Of a stretch of DNA of 64,000 nt, positions 16,363 through 24,190 are shown piece after piece. Each line of letters opens with the position of its first letter. Position 1 is the first letter of the stretch. The notes below the pieces were generated by a model. The model saw only the letters and a list, made by a program, of their open reading frames with translations. It was not told the origin of the DNA and ran no database searches. The stretch is from NCBI RefSeq assembly GCF_036311985.1, contig NZ_JAZDCJ010000016.1. One strand, 5' to 3'. The DNA is from JAZDCJ01 sp036311985 (GTDB lineage Bacteria; Actinomycetota; Actinomycetes; Actinomycetales; Micrococcaceae). A program made the translations under genes and the position numbers.

Positions 16363-17460
16363 ATGAGCAACCCCATCCCGAAGCCCTCCGTGCCCGCGCC
16401 GGACATCCTGCGCTGCGCCTACGCCGAGCTCGTCGTCACCGATCTGGAGGCCTCCCGGAGGTTCTACGTCGACGTGCTGGGCCTGCACGTGACCGAGGAG
16501 GACGAGGACCAGATCTACCTGCGCTCCTTCGAGGAGTTCATCCACCACAACCTGGTCCTGACGCGCAGCCCGGTCGCGGCCCTGAAGGCCATGGCCTTCC
16601 GGGTCCGCACTCCGCAGGACGTCGACGCCGCCGAGGCCTACTACCGCGAGCTCGGCTGCCGCACCGAACGCCGCGGCGAGGGCTTCGTCCAGGGGATCGG
16701 CGACGCCGTGCGCGTCGAGGATCCGCTGGGCTTCCCGTACGAGTTCTTCTTCGAGACGGAGCACGTCGAGCGCCTGCACATGCGCTACGACCTCTACTCC
16801 GCCGGCGAGCTCGTCCGCCTCGACCACTTCAACCAGGTCACCCCGGACGTCCCGCGCGGCCGGGCCTACCTCGAGGACCTGGGCTTCCGCGTCACGGAGG
16901 ACATCAAGGACTCGGAGGGCACCACGTATGCCGCCTGGATGCACCGCAAGGGCACGGTCCACGACACGGCGCTGACCGGAGGCAATGGACCCCGGCTGCA
17001 CCACATCGCGTTCTCGACCCACGAGAAGCACAACATCATCCAGATCTGCGACAAGATGGGCGCCCTGCGCATCTCGGACCGGATCGAGCGCGGCCCCGGA
17101 CGCCACGGCGTCTCCAACGCGTTCTACCTGTACATCCTGGATCCGGACGGCCACCGGATCGAGATCTACACCCAGGACTACTACACGGGAGATCCCGACA
17201 ACCCGGTCATCACGTGGGACGTCCACGACAATCAGCGCCGCGACTGGTGGGGCAACCCCGTGGTGCCCTCGTGGTACACCGAGGCTTCCCTCGTGCTCGA
17301 CCTCGACGGCAACCCGCGCGAGGTCGTGGAACGGACCGACGATTCCGAGCTCGAGGTGACGATCGGCGCCGACGGCTTCTCCTACACGCGGGCCGGCGAC
17401 GAGGACGGCAGCTACCACGGCGAGGCGGCCAAGGGCTTCAAGCTGGGCAACCAGGTCTAG
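16363..17460 (+). CDS. hpaD: Homoprotocatechuate (3,4-dihydroxyphenylacetate) 2,3-dioxygenase
   Basis: 365 residues, the same length as the Brevibacterium fuscum enzyme HPCD and similar to Arthrobacter globiformis MndD. It performs extradiol cleavage of homoprotocatechuate using Fe(II) or Mn(II). The vicinal-oxygen-chelate fold carries metal ligands H155 (LDHFNQ), H214 (LHHIAF) and E267 (HRIEIYTQDY) and the second-sphere acid/base H200 (TVHDTAL), at exactly the residue numbers used for HPCD. The motif GGNGPRLHHIAF and the C-terminal NPVVPSWYTEASL are near-identical to my recollection of those enzymes. Fe versus Mn cannot be told from sequence. It is the last gene before a strong terminator. 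Confidence 0.97.
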   Translation: MSNPIPKPSVPAPDILRCAYAELVVTDLEASRRFYVDVLGLHVTEEDEDQIYLRSFEEFIHHNLVLTRSPVAALKAMAFRVRTPQDVDAAEAYYRELGCRTERRGEGFVQGIGDAVRVEDPLGFPYEFFFETEHVERLHMRYDLYSAGELVRLDHFNQVTPDVPRGRAYLEDLGFRVTEDIKDSEGTTYAAWMHRKGTVHDTALTGGNGPRLHHIAFSTHEKHNIIQICDKMGALRISDRIERGPGRHGVSNAFYLYILDPDGHRIEIYTQDYYTGDPDNPVITWDVHDNQRRDWWGNPVVPSWYTEASLVLDLDGNPREVVERTDDSELEVTIGADGFSYTRAGDEDGSYHGEAAKGFKLGNQV

Positions 17461-17478
17461 TCCCCGGGAGGGTACGAC

Positions 17479-17508
17479 GGCGGCCGGCACCTTCTAGTGC
17501 CGGCCGCC
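17479..17508 (+). terminator. Intrinsic terminator after hpaD
   Basis: A perfect 12-bp stem: GGCGGCCGGCAC, loop CTTCTA, GTGCCGGCCGCC. It is followed by GCTTCGTT, starting 18 bp after the hpaD stop. It closes the fusion-gntR-hpaE-hpaD operon. Confidence 0.85.
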
Positions 17509-17565
17509 GCTTCGTTGCGCCCCCGTTCGTTGCGTGCCGGGTGGGGGCGGGGCAGACTGGGGCGC

Positions 17566-18294
17566 ATGGACGCGCCGGCGCAGGACGGTCCCACCTACCG
17601 GGACCGCGCCCACGCCGCGCTGCTGCTCGGACGGGCCCTGCTCCCCCGGCTTCCCCGCCCGGAGGACCGCCCCGTCGTCGTCCTCGGTCTCGCCCGTGGC
17701 GGCGTCCCGATCGCCTGGGGCGTCGCCGGAGTGCTCGAGGCGGAGCCCGGGCGCGGACCGGTGGAACGCGACGTGCTCGTGGTGCGCAAGCTCGGCCTCC
17801 CGTCGAGCCCGGAGGTCGCGTTCGGGGCCGTGGCCGGACTGGCCGGCCGGCGCCACACCGAGTACGTTCCCGCGGTGCTCGCCGCCGAGATGGGCCGCCT
17901 CGGGGACCCGGCCGGTCGCCGCCGGCTCGACGACGCGCTGCGGGCCGTGGAGGAATACGAACACGAGGTGCTGGCCGCGCGGCTGCGCCGCTACCTCGGC
18001 GGGCGGGAGCAGGACGTCGCGGGCCGGGTGGTCGTGGTGTGCGACGACGGGATCGCCACCGGCGCGACGCTGCTCGCCGCCGTCGGGGTCCTCCGGGAGG
18101 CCGGGGCCGCGTACGTCGCCGCCGCCGCGCCCGTGGGCGCCCCCGGGGCGTGCCGGGCGATCGAGGCCCGCTCGGACCAGCTGATCTGCCCCCTCAGGCC
18201 CCCTCGCTTCCGCGCGGTGGGGGCACACTACGACGCCTTCGAACAGCTCGACGACGAGCGGGTCCTGGCCCTGCTGCGCGCCGGACACGGCTGA
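17566..18294 (+). CDS. Phosphoribosyltransferase-domain protein
   Basis: 242 residues. It has a type I phosphoribosyltransferase fold with the PRPP-binding motif VVVCDDGIATGAT (about residues 157-168) and an N-terminal LGLARGGVPIAW strand-loop. Members of this group are annotated only as phosphoribosyltransferases; the base substrate is unknown. It lies beyond the hpaD terminator, so it is probably transcribed separately, and is convergent with the transporter gene. The ATG at 17566 is preferred to an upstream in-frame start at 17497, which would begin inside the terminator hairpin. Confidence 0.8.
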   Translation: MDAPAQDGPTYRDRAHAALLLGRALLPRLPRPEDRPVVVLGLARGGVPIAWGVAGVLEAEPGRGPVERDVLVVRKLGLPSSPEVAFGAVAGLAGRRHTEYVPAVLAAEMGRLGDPAGRRRLDDALRAVEEYEHEVLAARLRRYLGGREQDVAGRVVVVCDDGIATGATLLAAVGVLREAGAAYVAAAAPVGAPGACRAIEARSDQLICPLRPPRFRAVGAHYDAFEQLDDERVLALLRAGHG

Positions 18295-18307
18295 GCCGCG
18301 GGCGGGA

Positions 18308-18325
18308 CCGGTCCGGGTGGACCGG
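18308..18325. terminator. Possible bidirectional terminator hairpin
   Basis: CCGGTCC, loop GGGT, GGACCGG sits between the convergent phosphoribosyltransferase and transporter genes. The 7-bp GC stem has no clear T run on either side, so it is only a candidate. Confidence 0.4.
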
Positions 18326-18399
18326 GCGTGACCACGGTCCCTGGCTCCTGGACTGCCCGGCACGACCTGCCGAAGCGCCTCGCCCCCGCCTGCGGCGTC

Positions 18400-19740
18400 C
18401 TACTTCGAGACGGGGGTGGGCTCGATGTCCTCGACGTGGAGGTTGTTGCCGCGCGTCTCTCCGGCCCACAGCACGCCCGCGATCGAGACCACGGTGATCA
18501 CCATGATGTAGATCGAGATGGAGATCGAGCTGCCCGTGGCCTCCAGGAGGGCCTGGGCGATCGTCGCGGCGAACGCGCCGCCGAGGATCGCGCCGAGGGC
18601 GTAGCCGATCGAGATGCCCGAGTAGCGGATGTGCGCCGGGAACATCTCCGCGTACATCGCCGACTGCGGGCCGTAGGACAGGCCGAGGCCGATCGTGAGG
18701 ACGAAGATCGCGAAGCCGTAGAGGAACAGGTTGCGCGTGTCGATCAGCATGAACATCGGGATCATCCAGACGAACACGATGCCGTAGCCGATGAGGAAGG
18801 TGTTGCGGCGCCCGAGGTAGTCGGAGATCCAGCCGCCGATGAGCGTGAAGATCAGCCAGCCGAACGAGCCGACCGTCGTGGCCAGCAGGACCGGGGTCAC
18901 GGGCATCTCCAGGACGCGCGTCGTGTAGGCGATGAAGAACGCGATCAGCAGGTAGCCGGCGGCGTTGTTCGAGATGAAGATCAGCGCGGCCTTGACGACC
19001 TCCGCCGTGTTGGTCCGGAAGAGGTCGCGCAGCGGCGTGTGCTCGGAGGCCTTGCGCTGCTCGAGCTGCTTGAAGACCGGGGACTCCTCGACGGCACGGC
19101 GGATCATGTAGCCCACGACGATCAGGATGATCGAGAGCAGGAACGGAATGCGCCAGCCCCAGGCGTTGAACTCCTCGGGGGTCATCGACAGGCGCAGGAC
19201 GAGGAGCAGGCCCGTGGCCAGGATCATGCCGATCGGGACGCCGATCTGCGGGAACGCGCCGAAGAGGCCGCGGCGGTGGTTGGGCGCGTGCTCGACGGCC
19301 ATCAGGGCGGCACCGCCCCACTCGCCGCCGGCGGAGAAGCCCTGGACGATGCGCAGCAGCACCAGGAGGATGGGGGCCCACAGGCCGATCTGCGCGTAGG
19401 TGGGCAGCAGGCCGATGAGCGAGGTCGCGACGCCCATCAGGATGAGCGTGGCCACGAGGACGCGCTTGCGGCCGAACTTGTCGCCGAGGTGTCCCGCGAT
19501 GACCGCTCCGAGCGGGCGGAAGAGGAAGGAGATGCCGATCATCGCGAACGCGAGGATCTGGCCCAGCCCGGGGTTGCTCTCGTTGAGCGGGGCGAGGAAC
19601 AGGGGCGTCAGCAGGGTCGCCGTCAGCTGGGCGAAGATGAAGAAGTCGTACCACTCGATGGTGGTGCCGACCAGGGTGCCGGCGAGGACGCGGCGTTCCT
19701 CGTTCCGCTTCTTCGCGGGAGGCAGGTCGATGGTGCTCAT
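18400..19740 (-). CDS. MHS-family (metabolite:H+ symporter) MFS transporter
   Basis: 446 residues with about 12 membrane segments. Family markers are the N-terminal GTTIEWYDFFIFAQ segment, the RxxxG loop GDKFGRKRVLV after TM2-3, RIVQGFSAGGEWGGA and the second-half loop SDYLGRRN. MHS transporters import carboxylates such as shikimate, proline/betaine, 2-oxoglutarate or aromatic acids with protons. Placement between hpaD and hpaB suggests uptake of 4-hydroxyphenylacetate or a related aromatic acid; this is contextual. The gap of about 120 bp before hpaB holds an imperfect palindrome, so it likely has its own promoter. Confidence 0.88.
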   Translation of the reverse strand: MSTIDLPPAKKRNEERRVLAGTLVGTTIEWYDFFIFAQLTATLLTPLFLAPLNESNPGLGQILAFAMIGISFLFRPLGAVIAGHLGDKFGRKRVLVATLILMGVATSLIGLLPTYAQIGLWAPILLVLLRIVQGFSAGGEWGGAALMAVEHAPNHRRGLFGAFPQIGVPIGMILATGLLLVLRLSMTPEEFNAWGWRIPFLLSIILIVVGYMIRRAVEESPVFKQLEQRKASEHTPLRDLFRTNTAEVVKAALIFISNNAAGYLLIAFFIAYTTRVLEMPVTPVLLATTVGSFGWLIFTLIGGWISDYLGRRNTFLIGYGIVFVWMIPMFMLIDTRNLFLYGFAIFVLTIGLGLSYGPQSAMYAEMFPAHIRYSGISIGYALGAILGGAFAATIAQALLEATGSSISISIYIMVITVVSIAGVLWAGETRGNNLHVEDIEPTPVSK

Positions 19741-19779
19741 GGATGCTCCGGTGGGTCGTCGTGACAGCGGTGGTGATTT

Positions 19780-19799
19780 ACCGAACGTTCGTACGGTAT
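19780..19799. promoter_or_regulatory. Imperfect palindrome upstream of the MHS transporter
   Basis: The stretch TACCGAACGTTCGTACGGTA contains a perfect inner palindrome CGAACGTTCG and outer TACCG/CGGTA arms. It lies about 40 bp upstream of the transporter start. The arrangement looks like a TetR- or GntR-type operator. No TetR gene is present in the window, so the regulator is unknown. Confidence 0.5.
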
Positions 19800-19860
19800 A
19801 TGTGATCTAGGACATGGTAGCGCGGATCACAGCCCGGGGCCACGTCTGTCCGCCGGCACC

Positions 19861-21306
19861 TCATCCCTCCAGCAGTCGGCGGACCCGTTCCCGCGCCGGG
19901 CCGCGGTCGTAGCCGTTGACGAGGGCGCCCGCCATCCGCACGGGATCACCGAAGAAGAAGTACTCGTAGAGCGCCTGGCGGGAGGAGAAGCCGCTGATCG
20001 AGGCGTCGTAGGCGAGCTTGAAGAGGCGGATCCGCTCGGGACCCGTCAGCCCCTTGGACTGGAGGTAGAGCTCGATGTCGTCCCGGGCGATCGCGAGGTC
20101 GGCCTCGCCGGGAAGGCCCATGAGCCCGGACGCGCAGAACGTGCGGATGATCTCCGGGAAGCGCTGGGAGGCCTTGGGATACCAGTTCCGGGCCGCGTTC
20201 AGCGTGGGCCAGTGGGGCAGGTAGACGCCGTCCGGGCTCGGGGCCGCCTGGGCCTCGGCGGCCACGGCGAGGGCCTTGCCGATCTCGACCGTGCGGACGA
20301 GCTCGGCCAGGTCCTCCTGGATGTGCTGGAAGCCGTCGATCCCGATCGCGTCCGCGATCTCCGAGGCGAGCCCCAGGAAGAACTCGCTCTTGGCCACCGT
20401 GCGCGTCAGGACCTGATGGGTCATCAGGGCCGCCGCGCCCGTGTCCTGGTACCACGCGTTGCACAGCTCCGGGCGGCCCAGCATAAAGACCCGCTCGTTC
20501 GGCACGAAGACCTCGTCGAAGACCACGACGGCGTCGACCTCGTCGTAGCGCGAGGCGAGGGGCTCGTCGTGCGCGCTCCCCCCGTGGTGCAGTCCGGTGC
20601 GGCACAGGTAGCGCAGTCCCGGCGCGTCGTTCCGGAGCGCGAAGGCGAAGGAGAAGGGCGCGTCGTCGGGCGAGCCGCGCAGGACGGTGGAGGGGAAGAC
20701 GAGCAGCTCGTCGGCGATCGGGGCCACGGTGGCGAGCATGCGTGCTCCCGTGACCACGATCCCGTCCGGCCGCTCCTCGACCACGCGGGCGGCGAGCTGG
20801 CCGCCCAGCTGCTCCGAGCCGGAGACCGAGCGGTTCGCCTGTGGCGGGATGAGCGTGTGCGTCGCGAGCAGGTCGTGCTCCCGGGCGTAGGCCGTGTAGG
20901 CCTCGATGCGCTCCCCGAAGACGGGATCGGCGCGGGAGAAGAACGTCTTGGCGGAGGCCAGCGCCGTCAGGCAGGAGTTCATGTAGTCGCCCGTGCGCCC
21001 GAGGAAGCCGTTGCTGTGCCGGGCCCAGACGGTCGCGGCCTCGCGGCGCCGCGCCAGGTCCGCGGCCGAGCGTGGCACGAGGAACGACGTCGAGACCCGC
21101 TCCCCGGATTCCGGGTCAACGAAGCTCAGGACGTCGCGGTGGCGGGGATCGTGCTGGAGGTCGTAGAGCCCCGCGTAGCTGCGCGCGACGCCCGCGAAGG
21201 CCGGGTGGGCGGTGAGGCCTCCCGAGACCACCTCGCCGTCGATGACGAGATGCGGGCGCATCGCGTCGAGCTTGTCGAGGAACTCGCGTCCCGTCCTGAT
21301 TCCCAT
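19861..21306 (-). CDS. hpaB: 4-hydroxyphenylacetate 3-monooxygenase, oxygenase component
   Basis: 481 residues. This FADH2-dependent flavin monooxygenase of the acyl-CoA-dehydrogenase fold hydroxylates 4-hydroxyphenylacetate to homoprotocatechuate. Typical HpaB segments are VARSYAGLYDLQHDP, RTGDYMNSCLTA, the substrate/FAD region NRSVSGSEQLGGQLAARVVEE, VVFDEVFVPNERVF and QHIQEDLAELV. The ATG at 21306 has AGGAAAGGGA upstream; a longer upstream frame would run into hpaC. It follows hpaC by about 50 bp and depends on it for reduced flavin. Confidence 0.94.
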   Translation of the reverse strand: MGIRTGREFLDKLDAMRPHLVIDGEVVSGGLTAHPAFAGVARSYAGLYDLQHDPRHRDVLSFVDPESGERVSTSFLVPRSAADLARRREAATVWARHSNGFLGRTGDYMNSCLTALASAKTFFSRADPVFGERIEAYTAYAREHDLLATHTLIPPQANRSVSGSEQLGGQLAARVVEERPDGIVVTGARMLATVAPIADELLVFPSTVLRGSPDDAPFSFAFALRNDAPGLRYLCRTGLHHGGSAHDEPLASRYDEVDAVVVFDEVFVPNERVFMLGRPELCNAWYQDTGAAALMTHQVLTRTVAKSEFFLGLASEIADAIGIDGFQHIQEDLAELVRTVEIGKALAVAAEAQAAPSPDGVYLPHWPTLNAARNWYPKASQRFPEIIRTFCASGLMGLPGEADLAIARDDIELYLQSKGLTGPERIRLFKLAYDASISGFSSRQALYEYFFFGDPVRMAGALVNGYDRGPARERVRRLLEG

Positions 21307-21359
21307 GGTGGTCCCTTTCCTGTGGCGCCCGGGCGCGGAGGCGGTCCGGGCCGTGGTGG

Positions 21360-21902
21360 CTAGAGGAGTTCCTCCATCCCCAGCTGGCTTTCGGGGATCG
21401 TCGTGAAGGCGCCGTTGGCGAACGCGAGCGCGTCCCCGCGGCGGTAGTTGAAGTCGCGGACCTCGCCGAGGAAGAGGGTGTGGTCGCCGCCGTCGTACTC
21501 CGCCCAGGGCGCGCAGGAGAAGTAGGCGAGGACACGCGCGAGCCGCGGCGCGGTGCCGCCCTCGACCCACTCCGGGTCCCGGATCGGGCGTCCGGCGAAG
21601 TGGAGGGCCAGCGACTGCTGTTCCGCGCCGAGGATGTTGACCGTGAACGGCCGTCCCGCGAGTTCGTCGTGGGCGCGGGCGGTCCGGGCGATGCTGACCA
21701 GGACGAGCGGCGGATCCATGGAGACGGAGGTGAAGGAGTTCACGGTGATTCCGTGGCGCTTCGAGGCCCCGTCGAAGCTGACGATGGCGACGCCGGTGGC
21801 GAACCGGCCCAGGCTTCCGCGGAAGTGCTTCAGGTCCAGGGCCGGCGGCGTGGAGACCGGGCCCTCCGCCGCGTTGTCCGCCTCGCGTCGCGGAACGATC
21901 AT
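21360..21902 (-). CDS. hpaC: Flavin reductase of 4-hydroxyphenylacetate 3-monooxygenase
   Basis: 180 residues of the HpaC/flavin-reductase-like split-barrel fold. It reduces FAD/FMN with NAD(P)H for HpaB. Family motifs: RGSLGRFATGVAIVSF near the N terminus, HGITVNSFTSVSMDPPLVLVSIAR, FTVNILG and the C-terminal DHTLFLGEVRDF. The ATG at 21902 is chosen because AGGAGG lies six bases upstream; a GTG at 21923 is the alternative. It is the first gene of the hpaC-hpaB operon, divergent from the IclR gene. Confidence 0.93.
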   Translation of the reverse strand: MIVPRREADNAAEGPVSTPPALDLKHFRGSLGRFATGVAIVSFDGASKRHGITVNSFTSVSMDPPLVLVSIARTARAHDELAGRPFTVNILGAEQQSLALHFAGRPIRDPEWVEGGTAPRLARVLAYFSCAPWAEYDGGDHTLFLGEVRDFNYRRGDALAFANGAFTTIPESQLGMEELL

Positions 21903-21955
21903 CGGGGCCTCCTGGAGCTGCACGGGTACCGGGGCGCTGCCGACCCGGAACTGGT

Positions 21956-21990
21956 GTTCAATTATCGAACCCCATGTTCTAATAATGAAC
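21956..21990. promoter_or_regulatory. Twin 15-bp inverted repeats over divergent promoters (probable IclR operators)
   Basis: GTTC-AATTATC-GAAC (21956-21970) and GTTC-TAATAAT-GAAC (21976-21990) are two copies of GTTC-N7-GAAC, centres 20 bp apart, on the same helix face. On the plus strand TTCAAT (21957-21962), 17 bp, TAATAA (21980-21985) reads as a promoter for the IclR gene. On the minus strand TTCATT (21989-21984), 17 bp, GATAAT (21966-21961) reads as a promoter for hpaC. Both promoters lie wholly within the repeat pair. Confidence 0.72.
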
Positions 21991-22069
21991 CACTACCGAA
22001 GCTATCGGAGCCGGCGCCGCGGCACAAGGCGTCCCGGACCCCCGGACACACGATGCAGCGAGGAACCGC

Positions 22070-22804
22070 ATGCCCACCGAGCCCGCCAAGGCGCCCCACT
22101 CCCAGACGCTCTCGCGCGGCCTGCGCGCACTGGAGATCCTCGCCGACGCCGCCGGGCCGCTGACGATCGCCGAGCTCGCGGGACGCCTCGGCGTGCACCG
22201 TTCGATCGCCTACCGGATCCTGCGCACGCTCGAGGACCACTTCCTCGTGATGCGCGACGACTCGGGCCGCGTCCAGGGGGCACCCGGCCTGGCCGCGCTC
22301 GCCCGCGGCGTCCAGCGCGGGCTGCAGTCGGCGGCGCTGCCCGAACTCACGGACCTCGCCAATTCCCTGGGCATGTGCGCCTTCGTGGCGGTCTGGGACC
22401 CCCACGACTGCATCACCCTGGTCACGGTCGAGCCGCGGCACGGTCCCGGCGGCGTCATCCAGCAGCCGGGCTCCCGCCACCCCTTCGACCGGGGGGCGCC
22501 GGGCATCGCCATCCAGTCCGCCCACACGGCCCAGGAGTGGGCGCAGCGCTCCCCCGGCGAGCCGTACCGGCCGGAGGCCGCGGCCGCGCGGGCGCGCGGC
22601 TACGCGACGAGCCGCGACGAGGTCATCCACGGGGTCTCCTCCGTGGCGGCCCCGATCACCGCCCCGGGCCAGCTGCCGGCCGCGATCGCCGTCGTCTACG
22701 CGACCGCCGCGCACGCCGAGGACCAGGACACGCTCGGCGCCCGGGTGCGGAGCGCGGCCGGGGCGATCGAGCGCGCCCTCGGCGCGGCCGTCACGGGCGA
22801 CTGA
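22070..22804 (+). CDS. IclR-family transcriptional regulator
   Basis: 244 residues. An N-terminal winged helix (LRALEILADAAGPLTIAEL, VHRSIAYRILRTLEDHF) precedes the IclR effector-binding domain (ELTDLANSLGMCAFVAVWD ... RARGYATSRDEVIHGVSSVAAPI). IclR proteins often control aromatic catabolism. It is divergent from hpaC-hpaB, with twin GTTC-N7-GAAC sites between them, so it is the probable regulator of hpaBC and of itself. The ligand is likely 4-hydroxyphenylacetate or a relative, by inference. Confidence 0.9.
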   Translation: MPTEPAKAPHSQTLSRGLRALEILADAAGPLTIAELAGRLGVHRSIAYRILRTLEDHFLVMRDDSGRVQGAPGLAALARGVQRGLQSAALPELTDLANSLGMCAFVAVWDPHDCITLVTVEPRHGPGGVIQQPGSRHPFDRGAPGIAIQSAHTAQEWAQRSPGEPYRPEAAAARARGYATSRDEVIHGVSSVAAPITAPGQLPAAIAVVYATAAHAEDQDTLGARVRSAAGAIERALGAAVTGD

Positions 22805-22820
22805 GGCCGCTCCCGGGCCG

Positions 22821-24089
22821 CTACGACGCCGCCGCGGAGCGGTGCTCGGCCCGGGCCGCCCGCCGGCGCCCCGGCCGGCCGACGCGCATGGCCACGCCGC
22901 ACAGGAGCAGGAACCCGGCGGCCGCCGAGGCGACGCCCATCGCGCCGTGGTGGCCCAGGTCCTCGGCGAGCAGCCCGGCGAGCGTGTTGCCGATCGCGGT
23001 CCCAACGACGATGCCGCTCGCGAGCAGCGTCATGACCGTGCCGAGGCGGCCGCGCGGAGCGACGTCGCCGCCGAGCGTGAAGATCGCGACCATGACGGGG
23101 CCCACGGGCAGGCCCACGAGCATGAGCGCGGCGACCATCGCGGGCGTGGAGTCCGGAAGCTGCAGCAGCAGGGTCGCGGGAAGCAGGAGCGCGGCGCAGG
23201 CGATCCACCGGCCGTGCTGTGTCCAGGCCGTCGGCCAGACCGCCACGGACAGCGCGGCCGCGGCGGAGGTGAGGCCCAGCGCCGCGTAGAGCAGCCCTCC
23301 GGCATTGGAGTCGCCCTGGGCTCCGGCAAAGGCGACGGCTCCCGCGGAGAGGCTCCCGAAGATCGTGCCCATGCCGATCATCCCGGCGACGGCGGTTCCG
23401 ACCCGCAGCGTCCGCCCGCGGTTCCAGGCGGCCGCGGACCGGGCGGCATCGGACTGGCCCGCCGCGGTGCCCCGGTGGGGACGGACGCTGGCCGCGGTGC
23501 GGTGCAGGGCGAACGCCGGCACCAGCACGAGCGTCAGGCCGGCTGCCAGGGCGAGCGGGAGCCAGGGGGCGATGGCCGCGGCGAGCAGGCCGACGAGCGC
23601 CGGACCGAGGACGAACGTGATCTCGTCGACCGTGGACTCGTAGCTCAGCGCGGTCTCGAGCTCCTTGCGCCCGTGGGGGCGTTCGGCGGTCAGCGCCATC
23701 CAGCGGACGCGGGCCATGGGGCCGACCTGCGGGCAGCTGGCGCCGGCCGCGACGGCGAGGGCCGCGACGAGGGCGGGAGCGGCCAGGCCGAGCGCGGCCG
23801 CGATGAGGGCGGCCACCGCCGCGGCGTGGACGATCGCGAGCGGCAACAGGACGGGGCGCTGTCCGACGCGGTCGGCCACGTAGCCGAAGGCGGGGGCCCC
23901 GAGGGCGGAGCCGACGCCGACCGCGCCGGCGGCGACGCCGCCGGAGGCGTAGGAACCGGTCGTGGCGGTGACGAGGGTGAGCGCGCCGATCGTCAGCATC
24001 GCCAACGGCAGGCGGGCGACGAGGGCCAAGGGGAAGAAGACCGTTCCGGCGAGCGAGCGCAGCGAACGGAAGGAGGAGCGGGCGGTCAT
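22821..24089 (-). CDS. MFS transporter (exporter-like)
   Basis: 422 residues with about 12 hydrophobic segments; many Ala/Leu/Val-rich helices and the loop FGYVADRVGQRPVLL after TM2. It resembles drug- or metabolite-exporting MFS proteins rather than the MHS type above. It is convergent with the IclR gene (16 bp apart) and upstream of nothing coupled. The substrate cannot be predicted. Confidence 0.8.
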   Translation of the reverse strand: MTARSSFRSLRSLAGTVFFPLALVARLPLAMLTIGALTLVTATTGSYASGGVAAGAVGVGSALGAPAFGYVADRVGQRPVLLPLAIVHAAAVAALIAAALGLAAPALVAALAVAAGASCPQVGPMARVRWMALTAERPHGRKELETALSYESTVDEITFVLGPALVGLLAAAIAPWLPLALAAGLTLVLVPAFALHRTAASVRPHRGTAAGQSDAARSAAAWNRGRTLRVGTAVAGMIGMGTIFGSLSAGAVAFAGAQGDSNAGGLLYAALGLTSAAAALSVAVWPTAWTQHGRWIACAALLLPATLLLQLPDSTPAMVAALMLVGLPVGPVMVAIFTLGGDVAPRGRLGTVMTLLASGIVVGTAIGNTLAGLLAEDLGHHGAMGVASAAAGFLLLCGVAMRVGRPGRRRAARAEHRSAAAS

Positions 24090-24190
24090 GGGCAGGGTCC
24101 TTCTACGTGCGCACCGTCCCAGCCACCCGGTGCGCCCAACCCTTGGATTCCGCCGCGACGGCGGCGAACCACACCATCATACCGGGCGGT

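Noticed and set aside
14047..17490. A 1147-codon open frame on the minus strand
   Set aside because: It is the antisense of gntR, hpaE and hpaD, which are well-supported genes; its composition is typical of a shadow frame.
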